Shown piece by piece: positions 1 to 6,621 of a stretch of 24,871 nucleotides of DNA. The position numbers and the translations under genes were made by a program. Numbering within the stretch: position 1 is the stretch's first letter; every line of letters begins with the position of its first letter. Where the stretch lies: NCBI GenBank assembly GCA_964522665.1, contig CAZFVY010000105.1, positions 1-24,871 on the forward strand, written 5' to 3'. The DNA comes from CAZFVY01 sp964522665 (GTDB lineage Bacteria > Verrucomicrobiota > Verrucomicrobiia > Limisphaerales > CAZFVY01). Below the pieces are notes generated by a model that ran no database searches, was not told the origin of the DNA, and saw nothing but the letters and a program-made list of their open reading frames with translations.

Positions 1-55
1 GGCGCAGGCCGGAGCAGCCCAGTTATGACCCCTTATTTACTGAACACTACACTAG

Positions 56-430
56 ATTGCCCACTACGAGAACCGACTCGCCTACGAGCGCGCGATGCTC
101 GCCGCGGACGGCGGCACCGTGGCGGACAAGACCGGCCCCGAGAAAGGCGGCGCCATCCGTTGCTGGACCTCGCCCAATTTCGGAAACGCCGGTTGGTCCC
201 CGATCCTGAAAGTGAACCAGGTAAGCGTCACGATTCATCGGCGCCATCAGTTCTCGCCCAAGCCGTTCACCGAGACAATCGCCTTCGACAAGATCAAGGC
301 GGTGATGACCAAGGCGCAGGTCGATGCCGCCCGCGCCGAGGGCCGCGTCCGCGACATCAGCGCCGACGGTCAAGTTGGTTTCATCCTCGCGCCGCCCGCG
401 CCGGCCGTCATTAACCCGCCCGCCTTCTGA
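56..430 (+). pseudogene. C-terminal remnant of a DUF3560-like mobile-element protein
   Basis: The reading frame is open from the codon after a TAG at 53-55 to a TGA at 428-430 and gives about 124 residues. It begins with HYENRLAYERAML, which resembles the stretch near the end of DUF3560 proteins of plasmids and conjugative elements; that match is from memory and no search was run. Upstream, positions 1-55 carry three stops in this frame (26-28, 41-43, 53-55) and are AT-richer, so the N-terminal part is absent, either lost or replaced at a junction near position 56. The first ATG inside the frame is at 95, which would leave a 111-residue product starting in the middle of the conserved block. 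No function is known for this C-terminal part. A contig-end assembly artefact is an alternative explanation for the first 55 bases. Confidence 0.5.
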
Positions 431-435
431 CCCCC

Positions 436-472
436 GCGGTTGCCGGACGCCCTCGCGACGTCCGGCAACCGC
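436..472 (+). terminator. Strong hairpin, probable transcription terminator
   Basis: Two perfect 14-base arms, GCGGTTGCCGGACG (436-449) and CGTCCGGCAACCGC (459-472), surround a 9-base loop. The hairpin starts five bases after the stop codon of the DUF3560-like remnant and ends 35 bases before the next start codon. The tail (AGTTGTTAGG) is only mildly T-rich, so it is not a textbook intrinsic terminator, but position and stem strength fit a terminator or mRNA-end stabiliser. Confidence 0.6.
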
Positions 473-507
473 AGTTGTTAGGCCATCCTCAACCGAAAGG
501 AACTCCC

Positions 508-783
508 ATGCCCCAAGACCAAGATGACGATCACGACGAAGATCCATTTCATTTCAATCCGGCCATCCAATCCTCGCGCGATAATCGCACGACCGAGCAG
601 CGCGCGAATTGGGCGTTGCAAGCCATGATCGCCTGGCCGGGCTTCCCGAAAGCTGACGATGACCGCGAGTCCGTCGCGGAGTTGCTCGCGGACCTCGGCC
701 ACCTGTGCGACCACGAAGGCTTTGATTTTGAGAAAGCCGTCGAGCAGGCCAAGTCCACTTGGAGAAACGAGCGTGAATTATGA
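508..783 (+). CDS. Small acidic hypothetical protein (91 aa)
   Basis: The start ATG at 508 was chosen because AAAGGA lies at 496-501, six bases upstream. The stop overlaps the next gene's start as ATGA (780-783), so the two are probably translated together. The N-terminus is a strongly acidic Asp/Glu/His stretch (DQDDDHDED), followed by a predicted helical part containing WALQAMIAWPGF and ending with LADLGHLCDHEGFDFEKAV and a short charged tail. The C-terminal half recalls short plasmid or phage proteins in which a 'DLL.DL.H..D..G.DFE.A...A' pattern occurs (DUF6874-like), but I hold this loosely. No catalytic motif or signal peptide is visible. A role in the mobile element is inferred only from the neighbours. 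Confidence 0.65.
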   Translation: MPQDQDDDHDEDPFHFNPAIQSSRDNRTTEQRANWALQAMIAWPGFPKADDDRESVAELLADLGHLCDHEGFDFEKAVEQAKSTWRNEREL

Positions 784-1301
784 ACGATCAAGCCCTCCCC
801 GGTTTCCCGCGGCCGCTCGAGCCGCCCTCCGATGAGCCGTTGCGCTACCGGCCCAGCGAATATCGCATCGTGGCGCTGCGCGAATGCCCGCTGCCGGCCA
901 GCCTGCAACTCTGCGACACGCCCGACCGCGCCGTGGCCTATTGGCAAATGAACGTGGTCACCGGCGCGAACTACAATCCGGACGTCGAATGCTTCGTCGT
1001 CCTGCTCGTGAACACCCGCCGGCGCGTGAAAGGTCACCATCTCATTTCCACCGGCTCGCTCGACAGCCTCCTGGTCCATCCGCGCGAAGTCTTTCGCGCC
1101 GCCATCATCTCCGCCTCCGCCGGTATCCTGCTCATGCACAATCACCCGTCAGGCGAATCCTCGCCGTCCGAGGCGGACATCAAGGTCACCCGCGAATTGA
1201 TCCGCGGCGGCCAGGTGTTGAGAATCGACGTGCTCGATCACATCATCATCGGCCATGGCGAGCGCAGCTCCCTGCGCGATCAGGGGTATTTCGCTCGGTG
1301 A
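780..1301 (+). CDS. RadC-like JAB-domain protein
   Basis: This 173-residue protein carries the JAMM metal-binding signature of the RadC family: HNHPSGESSPSEAD, with both histidines and the aspartate in place, preceded by HLISTGSLDSLLVHPREVF and followed by LDHIIIGHGERSSLRDQGYF. These are the expected RadC core blocks in order. The DNA-binding helix-hairpin-helix domain of full-length RadC (about 220-230 aa) is missing, as is common for copies on plasmids and integrative elements. The biochemical role of RadC-like proteins is unsettled; a JAB/MPN-type hydrolase fold is expected. The gene overlaps its upstream neighbour (ATGA) and its stop overlaps the GTG of a decayed second RadC copy (GTGA at 1298-1301), so tandem duplication is likely. 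Confidence 0.88.
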   Translation: MNDQALPGFPRPLEPPSDEPLRYRPSEYRIVALRECPLPASLQLCDTPDRAVAYWQMNVVTGANYNPDVECFVVLLVNTRRRVKGHHLISTGSLDSLLVHPREVFRAAIISASAGILLMHNHPSGESSPSEADIKVTRELIRGGQVLRIDVLDHIIIGHGERSSLRDQGYFAR

Positions 1302-1760
1302 AACTCACTCGAGAACATGTAAGCGCCCGCACCATTTGTGGCGTGGTTCCCGAGGGCTTGGTGTGGGCCGATCTCGGCGTGGAAGCTAACGGTGGCTACA
1401 AACGCCTCGTCTACCGCTCCTATCTCCTCGCGCCGACCCCAGCCGGAATTTCGCGTCAACTCCATGCTCGGCGCCGAGCGGCGCATCCTGAAGTTTTACC
1501 TCATCTGCATCGGCGTGGAAAACGCCCTGATGTTTCATGCGGCCGAAGTCATCCGGTTGGCCGTCGCCATCGGAGCGGCCGCGCTCCTGCTCGTCCACAA
1601 TCACCCCAACGGCGATCCCACTCCCTGCCCGTCCGACCCTAAAGCCGCGGCCGTGTTGGCGCGCGGCCGTCACATCCTGCGCTCGCCACCCGCCACCGGC
1701 CCTCTTGGGTATCCCTGCGCGAACTCGGTCACTTTCCTCAACTCAATGATCCACTACTCT
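1298..1760 (+). pseudogene. Decayed second RadC-like gene
   Basis: Pieces of a RadC-like protein are spread over two reading frames. A GTG at 1298 overlaps the upstream stop and opens a frame with VKLTREHVSARTICGVVPEG. Near 1450 similarity moves to another frame that encodes LLVHNHPNGDPTPCPSD, a JAMM motif with the His, His and Asp spacing intact. Near 1700 it returns to the first frame for SLRELGHF, the usual RadC ending (compare SLRDQGYF in the upstream copy). The block between, which should hold the LLDHIV-type strand, is not recognisable. At least two frameshifts are needed, so the gene is dead, or the assembly has indels here. The JAMM-bearing frame runs without a stop into the next gene, which can mislead automatic gene callers into a fused 615-codon gene. 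Confidence 0.7.
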
Positions 1761-3185
1761 ATGAAACAATCGAATCCTCCTCCCAAACAACGTTTCAATC
1801 CGCTCGCGGCCGTGCGCCCCACGGCTTCACCAAGGTCGATTAGCCCGCTGACGGCAGACTCCATCCCGGTCCCGGTTGCCCCCACACCCGGCCCGCCCTC
1901 TGTAGCTCGCGATCCGCGAGCGCAGGAGGGCCGCGCTGCGAGTCTCGCCCCGGCGGGCATTCCACCGCGCCCGAGCGAGGCCCCTCCGAACGAGCCGCGC
2001 CAGCCTGCCCTCCGTAGCTCGAATAGCGAAGGAGGGACTCGGACGAAGGCGGGCCGTCGCGCAGCGAACCGCGGCGACCGCCCCTCTCGCTCGGTGATCG
2101 CGCACGAAGCCCTCGGCCGCGCGCTGAACAACACCAGCCTCGCGAACTACCCGGCCATCATCGAAGGCTTTGCGAAGATGGGCATTCCCGAAAGCGAGAT
2201 CCGGCCGCGTGAAAACGTGTTCACGTTCCATGCGTGGCTCGCGCAAGGCCGGTCCGTGCGCAAAGGCCAGCACGGCGTCAAGGTGTGCAGCCGTATCCCC
2301 TGCCAGCCCGGCGCGGACGCCGCCGCCGCCGACCAGGCGGAAGCCGAGCGCGCCGAGTATGCGGGCGAGCCGCCCGCCACCCGCACGGGAGCCGGTCGCT
2401 CCCGCCCCGTCTTTACCACCGTCTTTCATGTGAGCCAGACGGACGCCGTTGCGGCCCGCGGGACCGTGGCCACCGCGCCCGAGCTTGGCGCCGCCAAGCG
2501 AGTCGCGCCGAAGTCGGACGAAGGCGGACCGGCCACGTTCAAAAAGGAAGTCGCCCCGGGCACGATCGTTCTCCCCTACCTGCCCGCGGAGGGCGAAGTG
2601 GTCCGCCTGTTAACGCAGCCCAGCGGACCGCACCGCGTCGAAATCCGCCCGAGCGCCAGCGAATACCGCCGAGGCGTGCTCATCCCGCGGAGCATGGCGC
2701 CGCCCGTTCCCCCGGTGGACGAGGCCGAGGAAGCCGCCGAAGCTGAAGCCGTCGCTCTCGAGGCGGAAGCCGCCGCCAGCCAGAAAACCGCCATCGCCGC
2801 CCTGATGAGCGGCCGCGACGCTAAACTCCCGAGCGCCAAACCGGCCACCCCCGTTCTGACGCGCGAAGCCGCCGTCGCCGCGTGGGAGCAGGAAGCCGCC
2901 GCCCAAGCCCAGGCCGACGGCGTGACCGTCACCTGGAAAAAGGCCGAGATCGTGCCGATCCGCACCGCCGCCGGCGGCGTCGCCTACGTGGCCATTCCCA
3001 TCCCTGAGCCACCCATCCCGGTCCCCGTAGTGGCCTCCGCCCCGGCGCCCACGAACATCATCCCGTTCGCGCCGTTCGAGAAGGCCGTGCTCGCCTGCGC
3101 CGCGGACCCGTCCTCCGTAGCTTTAGCGAAGGAGGAAGCCGTTGAAACGGACGAACCGATCGACTTCTTCGGTTGGCTCAAGTGA
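1761..3185 (+). CDS. ArdC N-terminal-domain-like protein with low-complexity arms
   Basis: A 474-residue protein starting at the ATG at 1761, just after the RadC remnant. Residues 1-115 are Pro/Ser/Arg-rich and contain two palindromic-repeat insertions. Residues 117-180 resemble the ArdC N-terminal ssDNA-binding domain: NYPAIIEGFAKMGI, then FTFHAWLAQGRSVRKGQHGV (the 'TF..W...G..V.KG..G' signature). VFHVSQTD at 221-228 fits the family's 'VF..SQT' motif. The zinc-peptidase part of ArdC (HExxH) is absent. Residues 318-390 are Glu/Ala-rich and probably helical. The protein ends EPIDFFGWLK, a tail also found on the helicase at 9517-11481. Known ArdC proteins protect incoming plasmid DNA from host nucleases; a related DNA-binding role is inferred, not shown. 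Four repeat copies interrupt the gene, all in frame. Confidence 0.72.
   Translation: MKQSNPPPKQRFNPLAAVRPTASPRSISPLTADSIPVPVAPTPGPPSVARDPRAQEGRAASLAPAGIPPRPSEAPPNEPRQPALRSSNSEGGTRTKAGRRAANRGDRPSRSVIAHEALGRALNNTSLANYPAIIEGFAKMGIPESEIRPRENVFTFHAWLAQGRSVRKGQHGVKVCSRIPCQPGADAAAADQAEAERAEYAGEPPATRTGAGRSRPVFTTVFHVSQTDAVAARGTVATAPELGAAKRVAPKSDEGGPATFKKEVAPGTIVLPYLPAEGEVVRLLTQPSGPHRVEIRPSASEYRRGVLIPRSMAPPVPPVDEAEEAAEAEAVALEAEAAASQKTAIAALMSGRDAKLPSAKPATPVLTREAAVAAWEQEAAAQAQADGVTVTWKKAEIVPIRTAAGGVAYVAIPIPEPPIPVPVVASAPAPTNIIPFAPFEKAVLACAADPSSVALAKEEAVETDEPIDFFGWLK
1896..1930 (+). repeat. Palindromic in-gene repeat, copy 1 (variant)
   Basis: Outer arms CCCTC and GAGGG enclose TGTA, a perfect inner hairpin GCTCGCG-atc-CGCGAGC, and GCAG. 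It lies in frame inside the ArdC-like gene and encodes PSVARDPRAQEGR. The inner stem differs from the other copies, so this may be a sister family. Confidence 0.6.
2008..2036 (+). repeat. Palindromic in-gene repeat, copy 2
   Basis: CCCTCCGTAGCTCG, then AATA, then GCGAAGGAGGG. In frame in the ArdC-like gene, encoding LRSSNSEGG. A GGACGAAGGCGGG half-unit follows directly (2041-2053). Confidence 0.75.
2493..2530 (+). repeat. Palindromic in-gene repeat, copy 3
   Basis: GCGAGTCGCGCCGAAG, then TCGGACGAAGGCGGACC. In frame in the ArdC-like gene but read in a different register from copy 2, encoding VAPKSDEGG. Confidence 0.6.
3111..3136 (+). repeat. Palindromic in-gene repeat, copy 4
   Basis: TCCTCCGTAGC, TTTA, GCGAAGGAGGA. 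In frame near the end of the ArdC-like gene, read in the second register as SSVALAKEE, only a few codons before the FFGWL tail. Confidence 0.75.
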
Positions 3186-3566
3186 CCCTCCTGAACGAGC
3201 GACCTCATCGACATCCGCGGCATTGAAAGGGTGGCGCTCCTGCGCGAACTCTATGCCGGCGCCAAGCTCATCGGATTCGGCAAGCGCCACTTCGTGCTCG
3301 GACCACTGCCCCAGGAAGCGGCCCGGGAGTTTCTCGCCGAGGGTCAACTCAACTTTAATTATTGCCAGGGCCGCCCGATCTAAGAGGACCTGTCCGGCAA
3401 CGCGCTTAATCCGTATTACTCCGACCGCGACTACGGCCCCGGCGCGCGCCGGGCCGCCGTTGAGCGCGTCCGGGCCAGCCAAGGGGGGCGCCTTCTCAGC
3501 GTAACCACGCTGAACTATTTCCCCCGCGCGAGCGAGGACTTAACCAACCACCCAAGCCATCGCTGA
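3182..3566 (+). pseudogene. Decayed gene with a frameshift and an internal stop
   Basis: A GTG at 3182 overlaps the stop of the upstream gene (GTGA) and starts VTLLNE. The frame then shifts near 3200 into DLIDIRGIERVALLREL and runs through GFGKRHFVLGPLPQEAAREF to NYCQGRPI. A TAA at 3381-3383 stands where a lysine-type codon would be expected, and the same frame continues as EDLSGNALNPYYSDRDYGPG and on to a TGA at 3564. The 'GR..k.DLSG..ldP..YDRD.GpGA' block is one I associate with small conserved plasmid and phage proteins of unknown function. Two independent lesions suggest decay; sequencing errors are the alternative. The upstream overlap shows it once belonged to the same operon. Confidence 0.6.
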
Positions 3567-3569
3567 GCG

Positions 3570-4142
3570 ATGGCAATCTCCCGTCCGGTACCCATGAAGA
3601 AGAACCCAACCACCGAGCGGCGCCAGGGGCCGCGAGCCGCACCGAAGTCCGACGCTGGCGGGCCACCCGTCCCCACCAAGACCGCCCCGGCCAACGGCCC
3701 GCCGAAAACGGTGCTCACCGGCCGGACCGCCGTTGACGACCGGGCCTTGAAAGAAATGCTCGCCCGCTGGGAGAACAACCAAGGCAAATGGCACCTCGTC
3801 GGTCGCGCCTCGATGGGCCCCGGCCAGCTCGTCATCGACGATCCCGCTTACACCGTCGCCCGTCAAGAAGCCGTGGAGCCGCCCGAATTCACCTATGATG
3901 ATTGCTGCCAGCCCTACGCCGGCGATCCCGGCTACCTGAACGACGCCAAGCAACACAAGTTCCGGCTCGGCCACCCCGGCGCCGGCATCTGCATCCATCC
4001 ACCCTACGGCGACGGCCGCGTGAACGTTTACGCCAGGCTCACCAAGCACGGGACTGTTACCGCCGTGTTCTTTTCGTTTCACGAAGATCTTCCGCCCGGC
4101 TTCAAAGCCCTGGCGCCGCAACCCGCAACCACCGCAACATGA
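3570..4142 (+). CDS. Hypothetical protein (190 aa)
   Basis: An open frame with coding-like composition. Two starts are possible: ATG 3570 (used here) and ATG 3594 (MKKNPTT); neither has a clear ribosome site. Residues 10-50 are basic and Pro-rich and include a palindromic-repeat insertion (AAPKSDAGG). The body is globular: a helix (ALKEMLARWENN), then GQLVIDDPAYTV, a Cys/Asp cluster (YDDCCQPYAGDPGY), and a beta-rich end with GDGRVNVYARL, TKHGTVTAVFFSF and HEDLPPGF. The 'G.L.I.DP...GDGR..VYA...' layout loosely recalls DUF4241-type proteins, but I would not assign that family without a profile search. The stop overlaps the next start as ATGA. Confidence 0.6.
   Translation: MAISRPVPMKKNPTTERRQGPRAAPKSDAGGPPVPTKTAPANGPPKTVLTGRTAVDDRALKEMLARWENNQGKWHLVGRASMGPGQLVIDDPAYTVARQEAVEPPEFTYDDCCQPYAGDPGYLNDAKQHKFRLGHPGAGICIHPPYGDGRVNVYARLTKHGTVTAVFFSFHEDLPPGFKALAPQPATTAT
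3632..3664 (+). repeat. Palindromic in-gene repeat, copy 5 (degenerate)
   Basis: GCGAGCCGCACCGAAGTCC followed by GACGCTGGCGGGCC. Near the N-terminus of the 190-aa hypothetical protein, encoding AAPKSDAGG, the same register as copy 3. Confidence 0.5.
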
Positions 4143-4345
4143 AAACCGCAACACCTAAACCACCGCCGAAAGGCAAGATCGTCATCACGATCGAAGGCGG
4201 CGCCGTCCAGGATGTCTCATTCCGGGGCGCCGCCAAAAACAACGTCACCGTCGAGATCCTAGACTTCGACGTACAAGAGGACTCAGGCCCGATGATACGT
4301 AAGAATCGTCAGGGACAGCCGTACCAACGCATGTATTTTGGTTGA
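4139..4345 (+). CDS. Small hypothetical protein, first of a paralogous pair (68 aa)
   Basis: The start ATG at 4139 overlaps the upstream stop (ATGA at 4139-4142). After a basic N-terminus (KPPPKGK) the core reads IVITIEGGAVQDVSF, then VTVEILDFDVQEDSG. The next gene has the same layout: LIIDIEGGVIHNVTF, then LIVEFRDSNLEGV. The pattern 'beta strand, EGG.V..V.F, beta strand, D-D/N' is typical of very small proteins on plasmids and phages with no assigned role. The C-terminus is basic (RKNRQGQPYQR). No motif points to a function. Confidence 0.62.
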   Translation: MKTATPKPPPKGKIVITIEGGAVQDVSFRGAAKNNVTVEILDFDVQEDSGPMIRKNRQGQPYQRMYFG

Positions 4346-4370
4346 ACCATTCACCCCAAGGAAAACCACT

Positions 4371-4562
4371 ATGCCTGCTGAAACCCCACGCCTCATAATC
4401 GATATCGAAGGCGGCGTCATTCATAACGTCACGTTCCCGGCCGGCCTCGGTCCGCTCATCGTCGAGTTTCGCGACTCCAACCTCGAGGGCGTCGATGCCG
4501 ATCAAATTAAGACCGACGCCACCGAGGCCAAATACTACGCCACCCTCCGCGAGAACCCATGA
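4371..4562 (+). CDS. Small hypothetical protein, second of a paralogous pair (63 aa)
   Basis: The start ATG at 4371 has an AAGGA-type ribosome site about ten bases upstream, and the stop overlaps the recombinase start (ATGA at 4559-4562). The core LIIDIEGGVIHNVTF followed by LIVEFRDSNLEGV mirrors the upstream 68-residue protein, so the two probably arose by tandem duplication. This copy is acidic at the C-terminus (DADQIKTDATEAKYY), whereas its neighbour is basic there. Function unknown; tight coupling to the recombinase suggests co-expression. Confidence 0.65.
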   Translation: MPAETPRLIIDIEGGVIHNVTFPAGLGPLIVEFRDSNLEGVDADQIKTDATEAKYYATLRENP

Positions 4563-5398
4563 AAACCACCGCAACACCGACCCGCGAAATCGCCGCCATC
4601 TACCGGCGCGTCTCCACCAAGAAGCAGGAGGAATCCCTGAAAACCCAGGAGGCCAAGTGCGATCAATACTGCGCTTTCAAGGACCTGCTCATCCTCCCCG
4701 AAACGGAATTCAGTGATGAAGCCAAGTCCGGCAGCATCCCCCTGATGGAACGGCCCGGCGGCAAGACGTTCTTTAACGCCGTCGCCCTGCGCGTCCGGCT
4801 CAAGCTCCCGCCCATCCGCCATCTCGTCGTCGCCAAACTGGACCGCCTCGGCCGCAGCGCCCGCGACCTGCTCCAGACCGTCGAGGCCCTCAAGAAACTG
4901 GACATCACTCTGCATATCGTGGACATGAACGGCGACACGCTCAGCACCCAGGGACCGGCCGGCCGCCTCATGTTCACGCTGCTCGCCGGCATGGCGGAAT
5001 TCGAGCGCGAGATGATCGGCGGGCGCATCCGCGAGACGTTCGAGCGCAAGTTTGAGGCGCGCGAAGTCATCGGCCACGTCCCGTACGGCTTCGACGCCAT
5101 CGGCAGCGGCCGCTTCAAGGCTGCCAAATCGAAAGACGCGCTCCCCGTCGAGATCATGGAACTCATCGACAACCCGACCGAGCAGGAATGGCTGCTGAAG
5201 ATGCGCAACCTGCGCGAGATCTTCAAAATGTCCTTCCACGCCATCGCCGCGGAGCTGAACAAGTGCGGCGTCCGCACCAAGACCGGCATCGTCGGCGGCT
5301 GGCAGTCCGGCAACGTCGCCAAAACCCTGTCCAACAACCACACCCTCCGCTTCCTGGACGAATACGACCGGAAGCAGGAACAAGAGAAAGCCGCCTGA
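4559..5398 (+). CDS. Serine recombinase (resolvase plus recombinase domain)
   Basis: A 279-residue site-specific DNA recombinase. The N-terminal resolvase domain starts AAIYRRVSTKKQEESLKTQE; the serine at position 19 in the R-V-S motif is the expected nucleophile. KLDRLGRSARDL and FTLLAGMAEFEREMIGGRIR are the other conserved resolvase blocks. After residue ~165 a 'Recombinase'-type region follows (VPYGF, a helical stretch, SFHAIAAELNKCGVRTKTG, then GWQSGNVAKTLSNN). The zinc-ribbon and long coiled-coil found in large phage integrases are absent, so it is intermediate between invertases (~190 aa) and large serine integrases (450+ aa). It may act in resolution, inversion or integration of the element. 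It overlaps both neighbours (ATGA upstream, TGATG downstream). No attachment site was identified. Confidence 0.92.
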   Translation: MKTTATPTREIAAIYRRVSTKKQEESLKTQEAKCDQYCAFKDLLILPETEFSDEAKSGSIPLMERPGGKTFFNAVALRVRLKLPPIRHLVVAKLDRLGRSARDLLQTVEALKKLDITLHIVDMNGDTLSTQGPAGRLMFTLLAGMAEFEREMIGGRIRETFERKFEAREVIGHVPYGFDAIGSGRFKAAKSKDALPVEIMELIDNPTEQEWLLKMRNLREIFKMSFHAIAAELNKCGVRTKTGIVGGWQSGNVAKTLSNNHTLRFLDEYDRKQEQEKAA

Positions 5399-5601
5399 TG
5401 TCAACCTCAAGGTCCAGAAAACCCCGACGCCGAACGTTTGTTGCGAAAGTAGTAGGCCACGCGGCGGGGCCGTACCCGTACGTTGCCACTGTCGATTACA
5501 CCATTGAAGCGCCCGACGCTGAATCCGCGAGGCGTCGGGGTGTCGAAAACTACGGTCTAACCTTCCGCGAACGGATGATTATTGACTCGGTTTCAGTCTG
5601 A
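5398..5601 (+). CDS. Small basic hypothetical protein (67 aa)
   Basis: The ATG at 5398 overlaps the recombinase stop (TGATG). The N-terminus is strongly basic (SRSRKPRRRTF), followed by a likely beta-alpha core: YVATVDYTIEAPDAESARRR, then FRERMIIDSVSV. The 'T.eA.da..A...' pattern is common in small proteins with a beta-alpha-beta layout. Overlap with the recombinase and the basic N-terminus would fit an accessory DNA-binding factor, but this is a guess from context. No family recognised. Confidence 0.5.
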   Translation: MSTSRSRKPRRRTFVAKVVGHAAGPYPYVATVDYTIEAPDAESARRRGVENYGLTFRERMIIDSVSV

Positions 5602-5667
5602 GAACTCAACCTCAACCCAAGGAATGCCACACCAGGCGCCAGCTTGTAGGCCCGTGCGGCGAGCACT

Positions 5668-6288
5668 ATGAACCCCTCCAAATACTGTCCCAAGTCCCCG
5701 TCTGAATTCGTCGGCCCCGCCCGGCAGATCGCGCAGATACTGGATCGCGTCGTGGCCGACTCGAAACCCACCGGCGACCCGATTAAGATCCTGCTCAACG
5801 GGCCGCCCGGCACCGGCAAGACCACGCTGGCGAACTATCTGCACCAGCGCATCGGCTCGAGTAAATGGTCCACGCTCAAGCTGAACGGCACGAGCCTCAA
5901 GATCGAGCAGGCCGAAGAGATCGCCCGCTCGCTCCAATTCACCAGCATGTTCCCCGAGTACCGTTACTTCCAGATCGAGGAAGCGGACAAGATGTCCGCG
6001 CAGGCGCAGGTCCGCCTGCTCACCATCATCGACGACCTGCCGCAGAATTGCGCCATCGTCTGCACCAGCAACTGTCAGATCGACCAGTTTGAGGAACGGT
6101 TTCAAACCCGCTTCCAGGCGTTTGAAGTGCTGGGGCCGGAGCCGGACGAGATCGAGGCGCTGCTCCTGACCTTCCTTGGCCACGCGCCCGCGCTGGCCAA
6201 ACATCTCGCCGTGCTCTGCTGCGGCAACGTCCGGCAGGCCCTGCTCGAAGCGCAGACCGCCCTGCAATCCGAAAGGCTCGCGGCATGA
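5668..6288 (+). CDS. Minimal clamp-loader-like AAA+ ATPase
   Basis: A 206-residue AAA+ protein. The Walker A motif NGPPGTGKTT lies at 44-53. The Walker B region reads RYFQIEEADKM (99-109), with Glu in place of the first Asp of the usual 'DEAD/DEAH'-like D-E pair. Sensor 1 is VCTSN (131-135), an arginine sits in FQTRF near 148 (possible finger), and sensor 2 is GNVRQAL (186-192). This order matches replication factor C small subunits and DnaX-type clamp loaders and, more distantly, RuvB. At 206 residues it lacks the collar domain that lets clamp-loader subunits form a ring (usual length ~320+), so it may work as a simple remodeller or lean on host subunits. It sits 66 bases after the recombinase-linked small gene and overlaps the next gene by ATGA. 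Confidence 0.83.
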   Translation: MNPSKYCPKSPSEFVGPARQIAQILDRVVADSKPTGDPIKILLNGPPGTGKTTLANYLHQRIGSSKWSTLKLNGTSLKIEQAEEIARSLQFTSMFPEYRYFQIEEADKMSAQAQVRLLTIIDDLPQNCAIVCTSNCQIDQFEERFQTRFQAFEVLGPEPDEIEALLLTFLGHAPALAKHLAVLCCGNVRQALLEAQTALQSERLAA

Positions 6289-6602
6289 ACCCGAGCGAAG
6301 TGCAGCACAGCGAGTCGCGCCGAAGCCTTGGTGAAGGCCGGATCCAGCCCGGCGACCGCGTGCGTTACAACGACGCGATGATTAAAGACTTCACCCAACA
6401 GCGCCACCGGCTGGACCTGATCCAATACTGCCACATTGACCCCGCCGAGATCGCCCGTCGGCGCGGCACCGTGCAAGCCGTTACGACGTTGCGGTCGGGC
6501 GCCCCCGTCGTGGACGTCCCGCCGCGCCTGCTCGTGGTCCGCGTCCGTTGGGACGGCGCCAGGAAATACGCGGTGCCCATGGACTGCATCGAGGCGGTGT
6601 GA
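6285..6602 (+). CDS. Hypothetical protein with SH3-like fold pattern (105 aa)
   Basis: The start overlaps the ATPase stop (ATGA). The N-terminal residues 8-18 (HSESRRSLGEG) come from a palindromic-repeat insertion. The rest begins IQPGDRVRYNDAMIKDF and continues through IARRRGTVQAVTTL to LLVVRVRWDGARKYAVP. A G-D-x-V-R-Y strand, a 'RGTV' turn and a 'V.V.WD' strand together suggest a small beta-barrel (SH3/KOW-like) of the sort seen in phage and plasmid proteins. No catalytic residues are visible and no specific function can be named. The repeat sits immediately after the start, so it alters only the N-terminal tail. Confidence 0.6.
   Translation: MNPSEVQHSESRRSLGEGRIQPGDRVRYNDAMIKDFTQQRHRLDLIQYCHIDPAEIARRRGTVQAVTTLRSGAPVVDVPPRLLVVRVRWDGARKYAVPMDCIEAV
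6308..6342 (+). repeat. Palindromic in-gene repeat, copy 6
   Basis: CAGCGAGTCGCGCCGAAG, CCTTGG, TGAAGGCCGG. Directly after the start of the 105-aa hypothetical gene, encoding SESRRSLGEG. Confidence 0.65.
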
Positions 6603-6621
6603 TTCACTTACCCCGAAAACT

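Noticed and set aside
884..1642. Long + strand frame crossing both RadC copies
   Set aside because: Its first half is an out-of-frame read of the intact RadC gene; only the part after 1298 has coding value, and that is reported as a pseudogene.
1338..3185. A single 615-residue fusion of a JAMM domain and the ArdC-like protein
   Set aside because: The JAMM part is only a fragment in a shifted frame of a decayed gene; the ATG at 1761 gives a normal start for the ArdC-like protein. A true fusion cannot be excluded entirely.
4535..5410. Minus-strand open frame (291 codons) opposite the serine recombinase
   Set aside because: Antisense of an unmistakable resolvase; Ala/Glu/Val-rich with no motif.
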